Below the pieces are notes generated by a model. It was not told where the DNA came from and ran no database searches. It saw nothing but the letters and a program-made list of their open reading frames with translations. From Linyphia triangularis (taxonomy: Eukaryota > Arthropoda > Arachnida > Araneae > Linyphiidae), in assembly GCA_963978545.1 (NCBI GenBank), contig OZ021732.1:64115214-64179213 (forward strand): a DNA stretch of 64,000 nt. The letters are read 5' to 3'. Shown one piece after another: positions 10,337 through 23,876 of this stretch. The position numbers and the translations under genes were made by a program. Within the stretch, counting starts at the first letter, position 1; every line of letters begins with the position of its first letter.

Positions 10337-11583
10337 CAGGGGTCCCAGACCTGTGCCAATTGAGCCCAACTGCGCCAAATACAAAAATCTGCTCCAAGCT
10401 GCTCCAAATGCTTTATTTTAGCCATATCTGCGCCAGAACGCTACTTTTTTTTTTTTTTTTTTTTGAGCGTTGAAATTCGATATTGTTTGCCGCTGAAATA
10501 TCGCTATTGTTGAGAAATATTCCGCTATATTCGGCGCTAACGCTGATATTTACGTTAGTGCGGTATTCATTTTCTCCCGAGTGCTACGATGATTTGCGAC
10601 GTTAATGCTGACATTATTGTCAAGTTTTACGTTGTTATGACGGTCATTTTCGGAGTCTTTCATCGATATAATAGCTCAGTAGTATTGAGAATTGCTCCAG
10701 TTAATTCAACGCTATCGCAGATATTTTCGTTGGTATGCTACGATATTGTAATATCCGAAATTTGCCCCGATATTACTTAGAGAATGTCGCTGTTACTGCG
10801 ATGATTTGCGACGCTGATGCAGACGTTATTGCAAATTATTGTGAAGGTCGTTTTCGTCGAGTCTTTCACCGATATATTAGAGCTGTTGTTGAAAATTGCT
10901 CCCGTTTATTCGGCTCTATTGCTGATATTTTCGTTGGTGTGACGGTCATTTTTGAAGAGTGCTGCGCTTTTTTTAACATCCGATATTACCGAATCTTGCA
11001 CAAACATTACCGAGAAAATGTCAATATTACCGACATTTGTGCCGATATATACGTTTTTGTGATGGTCATTTCTGCTGAGTCTTCAACTTACGTAATATCC
11101 TCTGTCTAGATTTTCGACGGTTCGATGAAGTTTACACTGATGTAATAGCAGCTACTGCCGAGATTTGCGACGCTGTTTGGTGACTTAAAAAATACGATGT
11201 TACTGGGATTTTGCGCCGATATTACCGAGATAGTGATGGTATGGTGGGTGCTATCCCCGATATTTACGTTGGTGTTATATTCGTTTTTGCCAAGAGCTAT
11301 GGTAATGTAATAGCAGATATTGCCGAGATTTTCGACGCCGATTTGGTGACACTCGTCTCGGATATTTTTGCTTCAAAGTTTTTTTTTATTGCAAATTTTA
11401 TATTTCTGCTAGAATTTTTTTTTTTTTCTTTCTACCAAAGTTGCTTTTACATGCTACAATAGGCTTTTTTCCTGCTACTAAACTTGTTTTTATCTGCTCC
11501 GAAAGTCACTTTTTCTGCTCCGAAACTTGATTTTACCTGCTCCAAAAACTGCTCCAAATCTTTCTGAGTGAGTGGGAGCCCTG
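10337..11583. mobile_element. Non-autonomous TIR element, CAGGG ends, 6-bp TSD
   Basis: Ends are CAGGGGTCCCAG and, at the other side, a terminus whose complement begins CAGGGCTCCCAC. TTTAGG directly abuts both ends (10331..10336 and 11584..11589). The diverged tandem copy at about 9727 reads 'gctttaggg' with no insert, so it acts as an empty site. The word TGCTCC (CTGCTCCAA) is repeated near both ends, like transposase-binding subterminal repeats of hAT elements. The interior is a diverged array of 'gatatt..cgttggtgtgacggtcatttt' type units. No transposase is seen. The ends look hAT-like but the TSD is 6 bp, not the usual 8. The mirror is 21122..22368. Confidence 0.7.
10500..11350. repeat. 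Diverged array of 'gatattttcgttggt' units
   Basis: Repeats of 'gctgatattttcgttggtgt', 'gacggtcattttcg', 'gatttgcgacgctgatg' and 'ttaccgagaatgtc' at uneven spacing. The same words in the opposite orientation fill 58860..59340 and 59690..59840, inside a different transposon. The open frames here arise from the absence of stops in the repeat and are not read as genes. Confidence 0.65.
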
Positions 11584-12499
11584 TTTAGGGTATTCTATAA
11601 CTTTGTCAAGTTCCTTTCACAAATCTGTATCATTGAATCAATTTTCGTACCTTAGAATTTAATTTTTTTTCAACGTTCATTTTTTGTATTATAAATTCTA
11701 TCAATAAATTAATCTTAGTTCAGCAATAAACAACTTTTCCATCCCTACCTCAGAAGATAATATGCACTATTTATACATTTTGCAAACTTAATTTTTGAGT
11801 TCCTATTTAAATAATTAAACTGTTGCTATTTTCTCTAGAAAATGTACGGTTTTGGAATACATTACTTCATTTGAAATTTTATTCTTTAATCTCTACGGAT
11901 TATTTGAAATTATAAAAACCAAAAATAATTAATAAAACAAGAAATAGTGAAAGTGTAAACAGAAATAATTTTTTTTAGTTTTGTTATTTTGTATATAATA
12001 TTTTTGGTAGGTACAATGTTATTTGTTGTAATAAAATGTTAATATGTAAAATGAGTTATCTAACTTGTTGAAAAATGCCTTTTGTATAAAATCTGAAAAA
12101 GTTCTTATATTACTGTATATTAATTTATGTTAAAGTATAAAATAAAATTCAAAATATTGAAATTGATTGTGTTACTAAAAGTTCACTATTTTAAAACTAT
12201 TTGACTATTTGTCAAATGTAAATTAGTTTAATGAAAATAAACACTGGTTTTTGTAAAAATTGCTAAGTTTCAATAAATTTAATTTTTGAAAAGAACTATT
12301 TAAAGGAAATTCAGAAAAGATCGAGTCTTTTTCAAGAGAACGAGGAACATCATATTTATTCCAATCTCATAACGCAATTACGAAAGGCGAACAAAACCAT
12401 GTTAAAAATTATTTTACAATAGTAGAGCTCATGAAAAGAATGCTATCTCCAATTTCATTTCAGATTCTCTACAAAAACTATTTAAAATGAAAACATTAA

Positions 12500-12502
<3 letters not shown>

Positions 12503-12552
<50 letters not shown>
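12503..12552. repeat. (TA)n microsatellite
   Basis: About 50 bp of TA. Its counterpart in the right arm (20104..20203) is about twice as long. It borders the 950-bp block that is duplicated in the right arm. Confidence 0.95.
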
Positions 12553-12556
<4 letters not shown>

Positions 12557-12574
12557 TAATTATTAAATTCACTG

Positions 12575-12690
12575 AAAGCTAATGCGCAGCTTTTACAATC
12601 TGTCCAGGAAAGCAGGTTTTTTTTTCTTGGAGGTGGGTGACAACCGCGTCGCTCACCCCCCTCTGTGTTAATTTGTAATGGACAATATCT
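12575..12690. repeat. GC-rich ~110-bp module, copy 3
   Basis: 'gcgcagcttttacaat', a T run, 'ggaggtgggtgacaaccgcg', 'ctgtgttaatttgtaatgg' and 'caat': the same layout as the modules at 4925 and 7305. In the right arm it is present twice because of the local tandem duplication. Confidence 0.5.
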
Positions 12691-13498
12691 TCAGGGCACA
12701 GGATACTACTGTCCTGTTCCTCCTCGAAAGCAAGTCCATTATCACTCTGCGTGAGAATAGGGACAGGGAAAGCCCCCTGCTATTGTGATTTGTACGCAGA
12801 AGTTTTACGACTTGTCGATGAATTAGGCGGCTCCTTTTGCTTAGATCTTAAAGTATTTGGATTTCGAACTAATGTTTAAAAAGAAAAGGAATAAAGGAAA
12901 CAAATTTGGCATTCAATTGAAAACTTTGGATGATCTTTTTCCGTTGGAATGACACTTTTCCTACTAAAATAGCTTTACAAAACATTATTATTGTAATATC
13001 ATGGGTAATCAGGCAATCTCTACATTGCTTTGGTTTAGTTTATATTATTATTTATGAAGCTCTAATGTATTTTTGGAATATTTTGTGTTTCTGAAATACG
13101 TTTATGAGTATTTTTGGTTGAATTCAGTAATTAATAGCAGTGATTAAGAATAATTTCAATACTGTAATTCGCCAAAAATTGATATTGCACTCAAACATTA
13201 TAAGAAAAAATCTATAAAAGAACCGCAATAAAAAAACTTAAAAAAAAAATTTCTTTACATGCAAGACCTGTCACATTTGTTGTGACATTTTCGGCTTGCC
13301 GCTTTAAACTTTTTCCAAGGTTCATATATCTTTTGTTATAAATTTTCTTCTATTCATAAATTAGACTCGTAATAATTAATAACTTTTTTCATGCATAAAA
13401 CTACCCTTTAAAAGATAATTCATAGTACTAAATAATATTTAAAAACTGCTTTCAAAAAGCACTGAAATGGTAAACACAATAATTATCATCAAACGAGG

Positions 13499-13499
<1 letters not shown>

Positions 13500-13582
<83 letters not shown>
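13500..13582. repeat. (TA)n microsatellite
   Basis: About 82 bp of TA; the counterpart in the right arm is about 46 bp (18009..18054). It is the second boundary of the block duplicated in the right arm. Confidence 0.95.
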
Positions 13583-13586
<4 letters not shown>

Positions 13587-13969
13587 GTATTTATAAACTC
13601 AGAAGTAAAAAATAAACAGATTTATCTAAACTTTTACAAACTACACAGATATTACTGCGCCAGATTAGTGGAATCTCCCTGAGTTATTTAATGATGCAAA
13701 CTTCTCAAAGAGTAAAAATCTGAAGTAAAGAAAAGAAAAAAAACTGTATGACGATTTAATTATTTATATCATTAACATCTTAAATTCAAGAAGTCTTTCT
13801 ACTATTATAACTCATAAAAACAAAGTTTCTAATATAAATCCTTTATATATATGTTTTATGTGTTAAGTCACTGAACTCAGATCAAGTTTTGATAAAGTTT
13901 GATCACTAAGGGGGAAAAACAACATCTATTCCGAAATATTTACTAGTTTCAAAACTTGCTTGAATACAT

Positions 13970-14660
13970 TTTCATTCACAGCGAGTCTATCTGGCAAGTT
14001 TCAGTCCAATTGGATGAAGTGTGATGTCATCCGAAGCGACGATAGTAGCTATAAAAGCATTCTTTTATAATAGTGTCAGTCCCCTAAACTTGATATAATA
14101 CATTCTAGCGACAATGAATCTGTCTATCAAATTTCAGAGCGATTGGATGACGGTAAGTGGATTTATTAGCATTCAGAAACGATAATAGAAGCCTGTGTTA
14201 AAGCGATCTTTTTGAGTGTCTGTGACAGCCCCCAAAACTTGATACAATGTATTAGAATCTATATCAAATCAATCTGCAAAGTTTCATTTCGACTGGATGA
14301 CAGAACGGGTGTTAATAAAAAAAATCATTAGAAGTGACAATGTAGTGTCTGCAATAGTGGTCTTTTAGTGACAGCCCCCAAAACTAAATACAATGCATTA
14401 TCATCGATAACGAATCTATGTGACCAATTTCACCCGATTGGTTGGTTGGTTCGCTCAACGACCTATTTTTATGCACAATAACGGCTAATCAGGCCAGGAT
14501 TTACAGCTTAACGTGGATTCTGAACCATAACGAACATCCATGGCAAAACCCGGATTCAAACCCGGCCTTTGGCATGACTGGCACGAGCGCTAACCACACC
14601 GCCATCAGGTTGGTCAGCCTGATTGGATGACGGTAAGAGGGTTAATTAGCCATTCGTAGA
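13970..14660 (+). repeat. Right subterminal array of ~140-bp repeats
   Basis: Units with 'ctggcaagtttcagtccaat', 'gattggatgacggtaagtgg', 'cagcccccaaaacttgatac' and 'aaagcgatctttt'. This is the same family as 3285..3915 but in the opposite orientation, so a single transposon unit has inverted arrays about 300-1,800 bp inside its two ends. A SINE interrupts the last unit. The mirror is 16930..17620. Confidence 0.75.
14442..14613 (-). mobile_element. tRNA-derived SINE
   Basis: On the minus strand it has a Pol III A box-like TGGCGGTGTGGTTA (14591..14604), a B box-like GGTTTGAATCCG (14551..14562) and a 3' tail of AACC repeats. It is flanked by imperfect 12-13-bp duplications (tcacccgattgg at 14430..14441 and tcagcctgattgg at 14614..14626). 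Related copies are at 55582..55758 and 59359..59493. The long open frame through it is not a gene. The mirror is 16977..17148. Confidence 0.8.
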
Positions 14661-15199
14661 TTTGTAGGTCACACACACACAAAATCGAAATTTATATAAA
14701 CAATTTTTTAAAAAAGGTAATAATTTGTAAGTAACTGTCAGAACGAATGAAATACAATCATTTGATATAAGTTGAAACATATTGTGACTTACCATAATTT
14801 CCAAATTTGCACCTGCATATTACATCTTATTATTTGTTTTTCAACCTTCTCGTATACTATACTTGTATGGTCAAATCGCTATTCTCAGAAAAAAAAATTT
14901 AATAATTTTTAGAAGAATTTTGTTTATCGATACAAAAGTATCATCCTTTATGGCCACCTGAGCAGACATCACCCCCCTTTCCGCATTGGGGTCAAGTCAA
15001 TAACGCCACTGCTTATAAAGCAATGTTAATCAGTAAACAAGCCCATTTTATAATTGTTTTAGAATAATAAAAGCTACAAAAATGATACTAACTCTACACA
15101 GATTCTCCCCCAAAATAACTTCCCAAACAATTTGGGAGAAGGGGGGGGGGGGACAGAAGAAGTTCTCTTTGACAAAAAGAAAAATGATATTGTATAAAA

Positions 15200-15634
15200 C
15201 AGCGGTTTCTAACCTTTTTAGTTGTTCGGATCAACTATCTATATTATGAAAAAAATATACTGTACACGAAAAATTAAATTATATTTTTTTTATAAAGTGA
15301 GGAACTTTATTGCACTTGGCTGTTACAACAATTAGAAAACTAAAAAACAAGTGATCAAAGTTTAAAAAAAAAAATCATCGGCATTTTTGACATTGTTTAT
15401 CCCCCGTCCATGAGAGAGTCAATATCTAGATTAAAACTTAGCCATGCTGTTTAATTCACGCATTATTCACTATCGATATTATTCACTCGTTACAACATCG
15501 AAAAATACAATCGAGTGGCTCGATTGTTTCCATCTTAAACCCTGAAGCTCCGATAATATTTATCTCGGCGATTCTCTACCAGAGTCCACGGCCCAGTACC
15601 ACGTTACTCGCGGTCCGTGGGGTAGGAACCGCTG
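15200..15634. mobile_element. hAT-like MITE, CAGCGGTT ends
   Basis: The termini CAGCGGTTTCTAACC and, inverted, CAGCGGTTCCTACCC match the CAGCGGTT(C)..AACC ends common in small hAT elements. The flanking 8-bp pair gtataaaa/gtagagaa agrees at 6 of 8 positions, a decayed TSD. It has no coding capacity. The mirror is 15956..16390. Confidence 0.65.
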
Positions 15635-15790
15635 GTAGAGAAAATCAACTAAGCTTGGCGCAGTTGGGAGTTTGGCGTCGAAAAGGGCTTAGTTGCTTGG
15701 CGAAATTGGTGATAAACCTACTTCAAAGGTACAACCGGTTTCGAATGGGTTTCGCGTTTGCTCACACCTCCTTCTCTTCTAACCTCCTTG

Positions 15791-15799
15791 AGTGAAACC
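15791..15799. repeat. Centre of palindrome, inverted TSD AGTGAAACC
   Basis: The only unpaired bases of the giant palindrome. They are exactly the reverse complement of the outer flanking repeat GGTTTCACT, so the centre is an inverted copy of the target site rather than random filler. Confidence 0.9.
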
Positions 15800-15955
15800 C
15801 AAGGAGGTTAGAAGAGAAGGAGGTGTGAGCAAACGCGAAACCCATTCGAAACCGGTTGTACCTTTGAAGTAGGTTTATCACCAATTTCGCCAAGCAACTA
15901 AGCCCTTTTCGACGCCAAACTCCCAACTGCGCCAAGCTTAGTTGATTTTCTCTAC

Positions 15956-16390
15956 CAGCGGTTCCTACCCCACGGACCGCGAGTAACGTGGTACTGGGCC
16001 GTGGACTCTGGTAGAGAATCGCCGAGATAAATATTATCGGAGCTTCAGGGTTTAAGATGGAAACAATCGAGCCACTCGATTGTATTTTTCGATGTTGTAA
16101 CGAGTGAATAATATCGATAGTGAATAATGCGTGAATTAAACAGCATGGCTAAGTTTTAATCTAGATATTGACTCTCTCATGGACGGGGGATAAACAATGT
16201 CAAAAATGCCGATGATTTTTTTTTTTAAACTTTGATCACTTGTTTTTTAGTTTTCTAATTGTTGTAACAGCCAAGTGCAATAAAGTTCCTCACTTTATAA
16301 AAAAAATATAATTTAATTTTTCGTGTACAGTATATTTTTTTCATAATATAGATAGTTGATCCGAACAACTAAAAAGGTTAGAAACCGCTG
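15956..16390. mobile_element. hAT-like MITE (mirror copy)
   Basis: The inverted counterpart of 15200..15634 in the right arm, with the same CAGCGGTT termini. Confidence 0.65.
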
Positions 16391-16929
16391 TTTTATACAA
16401 TATCATTTTTCTTTTTGTCAAAGAGAACTTCTTCTGTCCCCCCCCCCCCTTCTCCCAAATTGTTTGGGAAGTTATTTTGGGGGAGAATCTGTGTAGAGTT
16501 AGTATCATTTTTGTAGCTTTTATTATTCTAAAACAATTATAAAATGGGCTTGTTTACTGATTAACATTGCTTTATAAGCAGTGGCGTTATTGACTTGACC
16601 CCAATGCGGAAAGGGGGGTGATGTCTGCTCAGGTGGCCATAAAGGATGATACTTTTGTATCGATAAACAAAATTCTTCTAAAAATTATTAAATTTTTTTT
16701 TCTGAGAATAGCGATTTGACCATACAAGTATAGTATACGAGAAGGTTGAAAAACAAATAATAAGATGTAATATGCAGGTGCAAATTTGGAAATTATGGTA
16801 AGTCACAATATGTTTCAACTTATATCAAATGATTGTATTTCATTCGTTCTGACAGTTACTTACAAATTATTACCTTTTTTAAAAAATTGTTTATATAAAT
16901 TTCGATTTTGTGTGTGTGTGACCTACAAA

Positions 16930-17620
16930 TCTACGAATGGCTAATTAACCCTCTTACCGTCATCCAATCAGGCTGACCAACCTGATGGCGGTGTGGTTAG
17001 CGCTCGTGCCAGTCATGCCAAAGGCCGGGTTTGAATCCGGGTTTTGCCATGGATGTTCGTTATGGTTCAGAATCCACGTTAAGCTGTAAATCCTGGCCTG
17101 ATTAGCCGTTATTGTGCATAAAAATAGGTCGTTGAGCGAACCAACCAACCAATCGGGTGAAATTGGTCACATAGATTCGTTATCGATGATAATGCATTGT
17201 ATTTAGTTTTGGGGGCTGTCACTAAAAGACCACTATTGCAGACACTACATTGTCACTTCTAATGATTTTTTTTATTAACACCCGTTCTGTCATCCAGTCG
17301 AAATGAAACTTTGCAGATTGATTTGATATAGATTCTAATACATTGTATCAAGTTTTGGGGGCTGTCACAGACACTCAAAAAGATCGCTTTAACACAGGCT
17401 TCTATTATCGTTTCTGAATGCTAATAAATCCACTTACCGTCATCCAATCGCTCTGAAATTTGATAGACAGATTCATTGTCGCTAGAATGTATTATATCAA
17501 GTTTAGGGGACTGACACTATTATAAAAGAATGCTTTTATAGCTACTATCGTCGCTTCGGATGACATCACACTTCATCCAATTGGACTGAAACTTGCCAGA
17601 TAGACTCGCTGTGAATGAAA
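16930..17620 (-). repeat. ~140-bp repeat array (mirror copy)
   Basis: The inverted counterpart of the array at 13970..14660, including the SINE. Confidence 0.75.
16977..17148 (+). mobile_element. tRNA-derived SINE (mirror copy)
   Basis: The inverted counterpart of 14442..14613. The A box is at 16986..16999, the B box at 17028..17039 and the AACC tail at the right end. Confidence 0.8.
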
Positions 17621-18003
17621 ATGTATTCAAGCAAGTTTTGAAACTAGTAAATATTTCGGAATAGATGTTGTTTTTCCCCCTTAGTGATCAAACTTTATCA
17701 AAACTTGATCTGAGTTCAGTGACTTAACACATAAAACATATATATAAAGGATTTATATTAGAAACTTTGTTTTTATGAGTTATAATAGTAGAAAGACTTC
17801 TTGAATTTAAGATGTTAATGATATAAATAATTAAATCGTCATACAGTTTTTTTTCTTTTCTTTACTTCAGATTTTTACTCTTTGAGAAGTTTGCATCATT
17901 AAATAACTCAGGGAGATTCCACTAATCTGGCGCAGTAATATCTGTGTAGTTTGTAAAAGTTTAGATAAATCTGTTTATTTTTTACTTCTGAGTTTATAAA
18001 TAC

Positions 18004-20206
<2,203 letters not shown>

Positions 20207-21121
20207 TAATGTTTTCATTTTAAATAGTTTTTGTAGAGAATCTGAAATGAAATTGGAGATAGCATTCTTTTCATGAGCTCTACTATTGTAAAATAATTTT
20301 TAACATGGTTTTGTTCGCCTTTCGTAATTGCGTTATGAGATTGGAATAAATATGATGTTCCTCGTTCTCTTGAAAAAGACTCGATCTTTTCTGAATTTCC
20401 TTTAAATAGTTCTTTTCAAAAATTAAATTTATTGAAACTTAGCAATTTTTACAAAAACCAGTGTTTATTTTCATTAAACTAATTTACATTTGACAAATAG
20501 TCAAATAGTTTTAAAATAGTGAACTTTTAGTAACACAATCAATTTCAATATTTTGAATTTTATTTTATACTTTAACATAAATTAATATACAGTAATATAA
20601 GAACTTTTTCAGATTTTATACAAAAGGCATTTTTCAACAAGTTAGATAACTCATTTTACATATTAACATTTTATTACAACAAATAACATTGTACCTACCA
20701 AAAATATTATATACAAAATAACAAAACTAAAAAAAATTATTTCTGTTTACACTTTCACTATTTCTTGTTTTATTAATTATTTTTGGTTTTTATAATTTCA
20801 AATAATCCGTAGAGATTAAAGAATAAAATTTCAAATGAAGTAATGTATTCCAAAACCGTACATTTTCTAGAGAAAATAGCAACAGTTTAATTATTTAAAT
20901 AGGAACTCAAAAATTAAGTTTGCAAAATGTATAAATAGTGCATATTATCTTCTGAGGTAGGGATGGAAAAGTTGTTTATTGCTGAACTAAGATTAATTTA
21001 TTGATAGAATTTATAATACAAAAAATGAACGTTGAAAAAAAATTAAATTCTAAGGTACGAAAATTGATTCAATGATACAGATTTGTGAAAGGAACTTGAC
21101 AAAGTTATAGAATACCCTAAA

Positions 21122-22368
21122 CAGGGCTCCCACTCACTCAGAAAGATTTGGAGCAGTTTTTGGAGCAGGTAAAATCAAGTTTCGGAGCAGAAAAAGTGAC
21201 TTTCGGAGCAGATAAAAACAAGTTTAGTAGCAGGAAAAAAGCCTATTGTAGCATGTAAAAGCAACTTTGGTAGAAAGAAAAAAAAAAAAATTCTAGCAGA
21301 AATATAAAATTTGCAATAAAAAAAAACTTTGAAGCAAAAATATCCGAGACGAGTGTCACCAAATCGGCGTCGAAAATCTCGGCAATATCTGCTATTACAT
21401 TACCATAGCTCTTGGCAAAAACGAATATAACACCAACGTAAATATCGGGGATAGCACCCACCATACCATCACTATCTCGGTAATATCGGCGCAAAATCCC
21501 AGTAACATCGTATTTTTTAAGTCACCAAACAGCGTCGCAAATCTCGGCAGTAGCTGCTATTACATCAGTGTAAACTTCATCGAACCGTCGAAAATCTAGA
21601 CAGAGGATATTACGTAAGTTGAAGACTCAGCAGAAATGACCATCACAAAAACGTATATATCGGCACAAATGTCGGTAATATTGACATTTTCTCGGTAATG
21701 TTTGTGCAAGATTCGGTAATATCGGATGTTAAAAAAAGCGCAGCACTCTTCAAAAATGACCGTCACACCAACGAAAATATCAGCAATAGAGCCGAATAAA
21801 CGGGAGCAATTTTCAACAACAGCTCTAATATATCGGTGAAAGACTCGACGAAAACGACCTTCACAATAATTTGCAATAACGTCTGCATCAGCGTCGCAAA
21901 TCATCGCAGTAACAGCGACATTCTCTAAGTAATATCGGGGCAAATTTCGGATATTACAATATCGTAGCATACCAACGAAAATATCTGCGATAGCGTTGAA
22001 TTAACTGGAGCAATTCTCAATACTACTGAGCTATTATATCGATGAAAGACTCCGAAAATGACCGTCATAACAACGTAAAACTTGACAATAATGTCAGCAT
22101 TAACGTCGCAAATCATCGTAGCACTCGGGAGAAAATGAATACCGCACTAACGTAAATATCAGCGTTAGCGCCGAATATAGCGGAATATTTCTCAACAATA
22201 GCGATATTTCAGCGGCAAACAATATCGAATTTCAACGCTCAAAAAAAAAAAAAAAAAAAAGTAGCGTTCTGGCGCAGATATGGCTAAAATAAAGCATTTG
22301 GAGCAGCTTGGAGCAGATTTTTGTATTTGGCGCAGTTGGGCTCAATTGGCACAGGTCTGGGACCCCTG
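21122..22368. mobile_element. TIR element with CAGGG ends (mirror copy)
   Basis: The inverted counterpart of 10337..11583, with the same 6-bp flanking duplication (as its complement). Confidence 0.7.
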
Positions 22369-23431
22369 CCTAAAGCAGCAACCCAGCAACAACATCGCGA
22401 TAATGTCGCAAAAAATATGAGGGGTCGCACTAAGGAAATTAACCTATTTCAGATTTTAAACATTAGACATTCTACAAAAAGTGAGACAGCTTATTTTACT
22501 TCCAAGCATTTTGATACCACAAATACCAAAAAAAAATATTAGAATATAAATATAAGATTACAAGGAAAAAAAAATACCGTTTAGAGATTCATTATTTCCT
22601 TATATAAATTATTTTTTGTTTTTATAATTTAAAATAATCAGTAGAGACAAAGAAATTTTAGATATATTAATGTATTCAAAATATGACGTTTTCTAGAAAA
22701 ATAGCATCAACTTAAGTATCTAAATATGAACTCAAAAATTAAGTTTGCAAATATATAAACAGTGGATTATCTTAAGGTAGGATAGCAAAGAAAAAGTGAT
22801 TAATTACTTAACTGATACAGCTTTATTAATTAACAAATTTATGAAGAAGTTAATTTATAACACAAAAAATAAACATTGGCAAACATTTAAAACGTAAGGC
22901 ATGAAAGTTGACTCCAAGCAGCGGACTTTTGAAAGGGGCAAAGGGACTTGTGAAAGTTAAAGCATGCCCTAAAGCAACAACACCAGAATATCACGAAAAT
23001 GTTGCCACAAGTGTAAACGGTGTTGAATAAAAGAAAGTCTATTTTTATTGCGGCAGCATAATGGAAAATGTATAACAAAATCACTGATTAATATCTTTAT
23101 AATACATTATATTATTATTCAGTTTTTAAATTTGAGGCCGTTTCGCCAATATTTAACTTCCTTATTACTAAACTTCCAACGACAAAATTTAACTTGCTGA
23201 AAGGGCAGAAAGAAAATTCATAGGACTGGATTCATAGGCTTAACTGGAGAATTTCCCTAAACATGCATAAATCACAATTTAAAAACTTCCAGACGAAACA
23301 CATACCGTAACCCTAATTTTTTTGCATCATAAACATTTAAAGATATACATTTGGACATAATTTTAAATACATTAAGGAATTTTAAATACATTAAGAAATT
23401 TTAAATACATTTAAAAATCTGAAATACAAAG

Positions 23432-23876
23432 TTATTCTCCTCTAAATAAAATTAGTTTAGTGAACAAATTTCTCTTCTTTTTATCAATTAAATTGGTTGA
23501 CAGTTGTTTGCACCAATGTTTTATACGTATGTCATAATACTTTTCACTAATGGCTTTTATTAAATGGACTGTGTGGTTCATAACTACATCTTGTTCTAAC
23601 ATGTGTTCATTTAAATCCTCAAAAATTGATTCTCCTACAAAAAACTCTAAGACTCCCGACAACATTCTCAATACATCTACTTTTAATTGAGAATTTTCTC
23701 TGTTCGATGTTTTGATGAGATTTTTCCTTAATATCTTTTCACATCGAAAGCAAAGTTTGACCACATCAATCGAAGGATTTACTAATCCTCCTTGATTTTT
23801 CTGCTCAATTAAAGAATAAAATCCCTTAGGGTGTTTTGAGGGATTTGTTTCCCGTAAAGCACTAACGCAAATGAGA
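23432..23876 (-). CDS. P-like transposase C-terminal exon (mirror copy)
   Basis: The inverted counterpart of 8829..9273. The 110 residues downstream of the GGLVNPS block are the same in both arms, and the only exon difference I saw is synonymous. It keeps the acceptor and stop codon. Confidence 0.75.

Larger units (their letters stand above)
9640..12130 (+). repeat. Internal ~1.0-1.3-kb direct duplication, second copy interrupted
   Basis: The block 9715..10100 ('ttgctttagggcatgc', 'tataaattaacttcttcataaatt', 'aaacttaatttttgagttc', 'attataaaaac.aaaaataatt') recurs in the same order at 10315..11935, where the second copy is interrupted by the TIR element 10337..11583. A third, weaker relative lies at 13260..13440 ('gtgacattttcggcttgccgctttaaac', 'ttttgttataaatt'). 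The first copy shows what the insertion site looked like before the insertion. Confidence 0.65.
2951..15790 (+). mobile_element. P-like (THAP9-type) DNA transposon, left copy
   Basis: A unit of about 12.8 kb with imperfect terminal inverted repeats of about 34 bp: both ends begin CAAGGAGGTTAGAAGAGA and then share AGGAGGT and GAGCAA with one small gap and a few mismatches. A THAP-domain first exon and a P-transposase C-terminal exon lie inside in the same orientation, which is why I assign the P/THAP9 group. No catalytic core exon is visible, so it is probably non-autonomous. It also carries a decayed THAP-exon duplicate, a Helitron-like end, an internal TIR element, a SINE, a hAT-like MITE and repeat arrays near each end. 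Most of its length is therefore acquired cargo. It forms an inverted pair with 15800..29755. Confidence 0.8.

Noticed and set aside
10589..11462. Three consecutive frames of 63-124 residues in the arm
   Set aside because: They arise from a degenerate repeat array within a TIR element; the peptides repeat the same words and have no family motif, start context or splice sites.
14442..14630. 62-residue frame present in both arms
   Set aside because: It lies within a tRNA-derived SINE with Pol III box-like motifs and AACC tail, so it is not a gene; its presence in both arms follows from the palindrome.
2951..15790. MULE (Mutator-like) assignment from the 9-bp TSD
   Set aside because: The THAP exon and the C-terminal transposase exon fit the P/THAP9 group better; no MULE transposase or SWIM motif is seen.
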